A stretch of 7,212 bases of DNA from positions 5,789 to 13,000 of the forward strand of contig DGDD01000297.1 of NCBI GenBank assembly GCA_002385265.1. Reading direction: 5' to 3'. Source of the DNA: Chitinophagaceae bacterium UBA3961 (GTDB taxonomy: Bacteria > Bacteroidota > Bacteroidia > Chitinophagales > Chitinophagaceae). The notes under the pieces were generated by a model that had not been told where the DNA came from, ran no database searches, and was given only the letters and a program-made list of their open reading frames with translations. Below, one piece after another: positions 5,793 through 7,212 of this stretch. Every line of letters starts with the position of its first letter. Within the stretch, counting starts at the first letter, position 1. A program made the translations under genes and the position numbers.

Positions 5793-6611
5793 ATGAGAAA
5801 TCGGATCATCGCCTTCGCCTTTATCATCCTAGCCGCAGCTTGTTCTCGAAATGCCATTACCGGCAGAAAGCAAATGGCTTTTTTCAATGAAGCCGATATT
5901 CAAAGCATGGCTTCGGATCAATACAAACAGTTTCTAACTACCAATAAAGTAATTGCAACTACTACCAGCAAAGATGCAGAAATGGTGCGCCGCGTTGGAA
6001 GTAAAATTGCAACTGCCATTACAAAATACTATACAGATCAAGGTCTTGGAAAAGAACTAGAAGGGTATAAATGGGAATACAATCTGGTTGACTCTAAAGA
6101 GGTAAATGCATGGTGTATGCCTGGCGGAAAAATTGTAGTGTATTCAGGATTATTACCCATCACTCAAAATGAAGCCGCGTTGGCCGCAGTAATGGGGCAC
6201 GAAATTGCGCATGCTTTAGCCAAACACGGAAATGAACGTATGAGTCAAGCTACCGTTCAGCAAGCCGGAGGAATTGCAGTACAAGTAGCCGTTGCCAATA
6301 AGACCCCTGAAGCTCAGAACCTTTTCTTAAACGCTTTTGGTGTAGGCTCAACCCTGTTGGGAACCCTGCCATTTTCTAGAAAGCATGAATTAGAGGCCGA
6401 TCGATTAGGGCTAATGTATGCTGCAATGGCCGGTTATAACCCTCAGGAAGCCATCGCTTTATGGGAAAGAATGGAGAAAGCCAGTGCCGGCCAAAAGCCG
6501 CCAGAGTTTCTCAGCACGCACCCCTCTGAAGGAACTAGAATAGAACAATTGAAGAAATACATGCCGGAAGCCTTAAAGTATTACAATTCCGCAAATTCAT
6601 CTAAGAAGTAA
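5793..6611 (+). CDS. M48-family zinc metallopeptidase, predicted lipoprotein
   Basis: Predicted envelope protease, 272 residues from the ATG at 5793. The N-terminus (MRNRIIAFAFIILAAAC) is a lipoprotein signal peptide with the acylated cysteine at position 17. It is followed by NAITGRKQMAFF, the N-P-V-T-G-R-like motif common just after the anchor in M48 lipoproteins. Catalytic features are complete: HEIAH at 136-140 (two zinc histidines and the catalytic Glu), ELEAD at 199-203 (third zinc ligand E199) and LSTHPSEGTRIEQL at 240-253, the STHP motif typical of the BepA/LoiP-like subgroup. There are no TPR repeats after the protease domain, so it resembles LoiP/YcaL-type proteins more than BepA. 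The residues after Cys17 (SRN) are not acidic, so a surface-export signal is not evident and a periplasm-facing anchor is more likely. An in-frame TTG at 5787 would add two residues; ATG is preferred. Substrates unknown. Confidence 0.92.
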   Translation: MRNRIIAFAFIILAAACSRNAITGRKQMAFFNEADIQSMASDQYKQFLTTNKVIATTTSKDAEMVRRVGSKIATAITKYYTDQGLGKELEGYKWEYNLVDSKEVNAWCMPGGKIVVYSGLLPITQNEAALAAVMGHEIAHALAKHGNERMSQATVQQAGGIAVQVAVANKTPEAQNLFLNAFGVGSTLLGTLPFSRKHELEADRLGLMYAAMAGYNPQEAIALWERMEKASAGQKPPEFLSTHPSEGTRIEQLKKYMPEALKYYNSANSSKK

Positions 6612-6686
6612 GAAAGATTTCTAATTTTAATAAAAATAGCAGCTTCTCTCTCGTTGATTTTCAGAATATTTTAACGAATAGTAGGT

Positions 6687-6703
6687 AAAGCCGGAGCTTT
6701 TTT
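6687..6703 (+). terminator. Possible weak terminator after the M48 gene
   Basis: AAAGC (6687-6691) and GCTTT (6696-6700) can pair around CGGA, followed by more T residues (T6 in total at 6698-6703). The stem is only 5 bp with two G-C pairs. It directly abuts the -7 box at 6705, so it may instead be just promoter-spacer sequence. Confidence 0.3.
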
Positions 6704-6704
6704 G

Positions 6705-6712
6705 TATTTTTG
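6705..6712 (+). promoter_or_regulatory. -7 box of the last gene (TATTTTTG)
   Basis: TATTTTTG, followed by a GC-richer stretch (TCGCCCG), is the typical look of a Bacteroidota -7 box and start region. Initiation would fall near 6718, leaving a leader of about 40 nt before the ATG at 6759. It argues against any start upstream of that ATG, such as the in-frame TTG at 6702, which overlaps the box. No -33 element is obvious. Confidence 0.62.
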
Positions 6713-6758
6713 TCGCCCGTTAAGTATTAACCTAAGGCATTCAACAAAAATTGCTCGC

Positions 6759-7190
6759 ATGTCTCAAAATCTTCTCGAAAAGTTGGAGTTGCGTGATGAG
6801 AAAAATGTCCTAATTCAGGGACTTCCTTCCTCCATCGAAAAGCAGTTTGCTAAAATTTCATTTTCAAAGAATGTAACCCCTTTACTCAAGTCTCGTAAAA
6901 TTGATTTCGCGTTAGTGTTCGCACTAAACGGAACTCAGTTGAAAGGAATTATGAGAGATGTGTTACCTGCTTTGCACCAGCAAGCTCGTTTTTGGATCGC
7001 TATTCCCAAGTCTAGCTCTAAAATTGTAACCGATTTGCACAAAGAATGTAGCTTTAGTTGCGTTTGCGACGCCGGTTTCGAGGGTGGTGAAGAATTGAAT
7101 TTGGATCATGTGTGGACAGCCATTCGATACACAGAGAAACAAGCATTAAAGGCTCAACCAAAAGCCAAAGCTGCTGTTGAAATGGCATAA
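6759..7190 (+). CDS. Uncharacterised DUF3052-like protein, 143 aa
   Basis: Function unknown. The protein is small, soluble and without a signal peptide. It starts MSQNLLEKLELRDEKNVLI, has a short alpha/beta pattern (strands near 16-20, 49-55, 77-83; IDFALVFA and ARFWIAIPK are the clearest), a serine/lysine-rich patch after FWIAIPK (78-84: SSSK) and LNLDHVWTAIRYTEK (113-127). This order recalls the DUF3052-type proteins of Bacteroidota and Actinobacteria (K-x-D-F-x-x-x-F, FWIAYPK, then a DxDWSALRFR-like end); I match it from memory only. The last 17 residues are Ala/Lys-rich and probably disordered. The reading frame stays open back to a TTG at 6702, but that overlaps the promoter box, so the ATG at 6759 is the likely start. 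It seems to be a single-gene unit; 22 nt after its stop the window ends. Confidence 0.75.
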   Translation: MSQNLLEKLELRDEKNVLIQGLPSSIEKQFAKISFSKNVTPLLKSRKIDFALVFALNGTQLKGIMRDVLPALHQQARFWIAIPKSSSKIVTDLHKECSFSCVCDAGFEGGEELNLDHVWTAIRYTEKQALKAQPKAKAAVEMA

Positions 7191-7212
7191 CGATTCGCCA
7201 AACTGATTTGAA

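Noticed and set aside
6702..6758. Upstream TTG start adding 19 residues to the last protein
   Set aside because: The TTG overlaps the TATTTTTG promoter box, so it would not be within the mRNA, and the extra residues do not resemble a family N-terminus.

Overview
This window looks like a stretch of ordinary chromosome from a member of the Bacteroidota, probably near Chitinophagales. I infer this from the protein flavour, from several TAnnTTTG-type -7 promoter boxes in front of genes, from the lack of Shine-Dalgarno sequences, and from a partial glycosyltransferase whose N-terminus matches a family I know mainly from Bacteroidota. No plasmid, phage, IS, CRISPR, tRNA or rRNA signature is visible.

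Layout: positions 1-1180 are on the minus strand and hold two consecutive glycosyltransferase genes, a complete one (92-1180) and the first 29 codons of a second (88 to the window edge, TTG start, 3 nt after the previous stop). They look like the start of a glycan-synthesis operon. A 219-bp AT-rich divergent intergenic region (1181-1399) carries A-tracts, a candidate minus-strand promoter and a clear -7 box for rpsO.

From 1400 on, everything is on the plus strand: rpsO (ribosomal protein S15), a hairpin-containing spacer, pnp (polynucleotide phosphorylase), a strong intrinsic terminator, prmA (ribosomal protein L11 methyltransferase), plsY (acyl-phosphate:glycerol-3-phosphate acyltransferase), a predicted lipoprotein M48 metallopeptidase, and a small uncharacterised DUF3052-like protein. 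The last three each have their own -7 box, so this is a row of short transcription units more than one operon.

Functionally, rpsO, pnp and prmA belong to translation and RNA turnover, plsY to membrane phospholipid synthesis, and the M48 protein probably to envelope quality control. The rpsO-pnp pairing is conserved in very many bacteria. I found no convincing novel multi-gene system. The most interesting leftovers are small: two mini-ORFs flanking rpsO (one ending 1 nt before its start, the other overlapping its stop and ending inside the following hairpin), long homopolymers in the second glycosyltransferase gene, and the uncharacterised last gene. All annotations come from reading the sequence and recalling families; no search was run.
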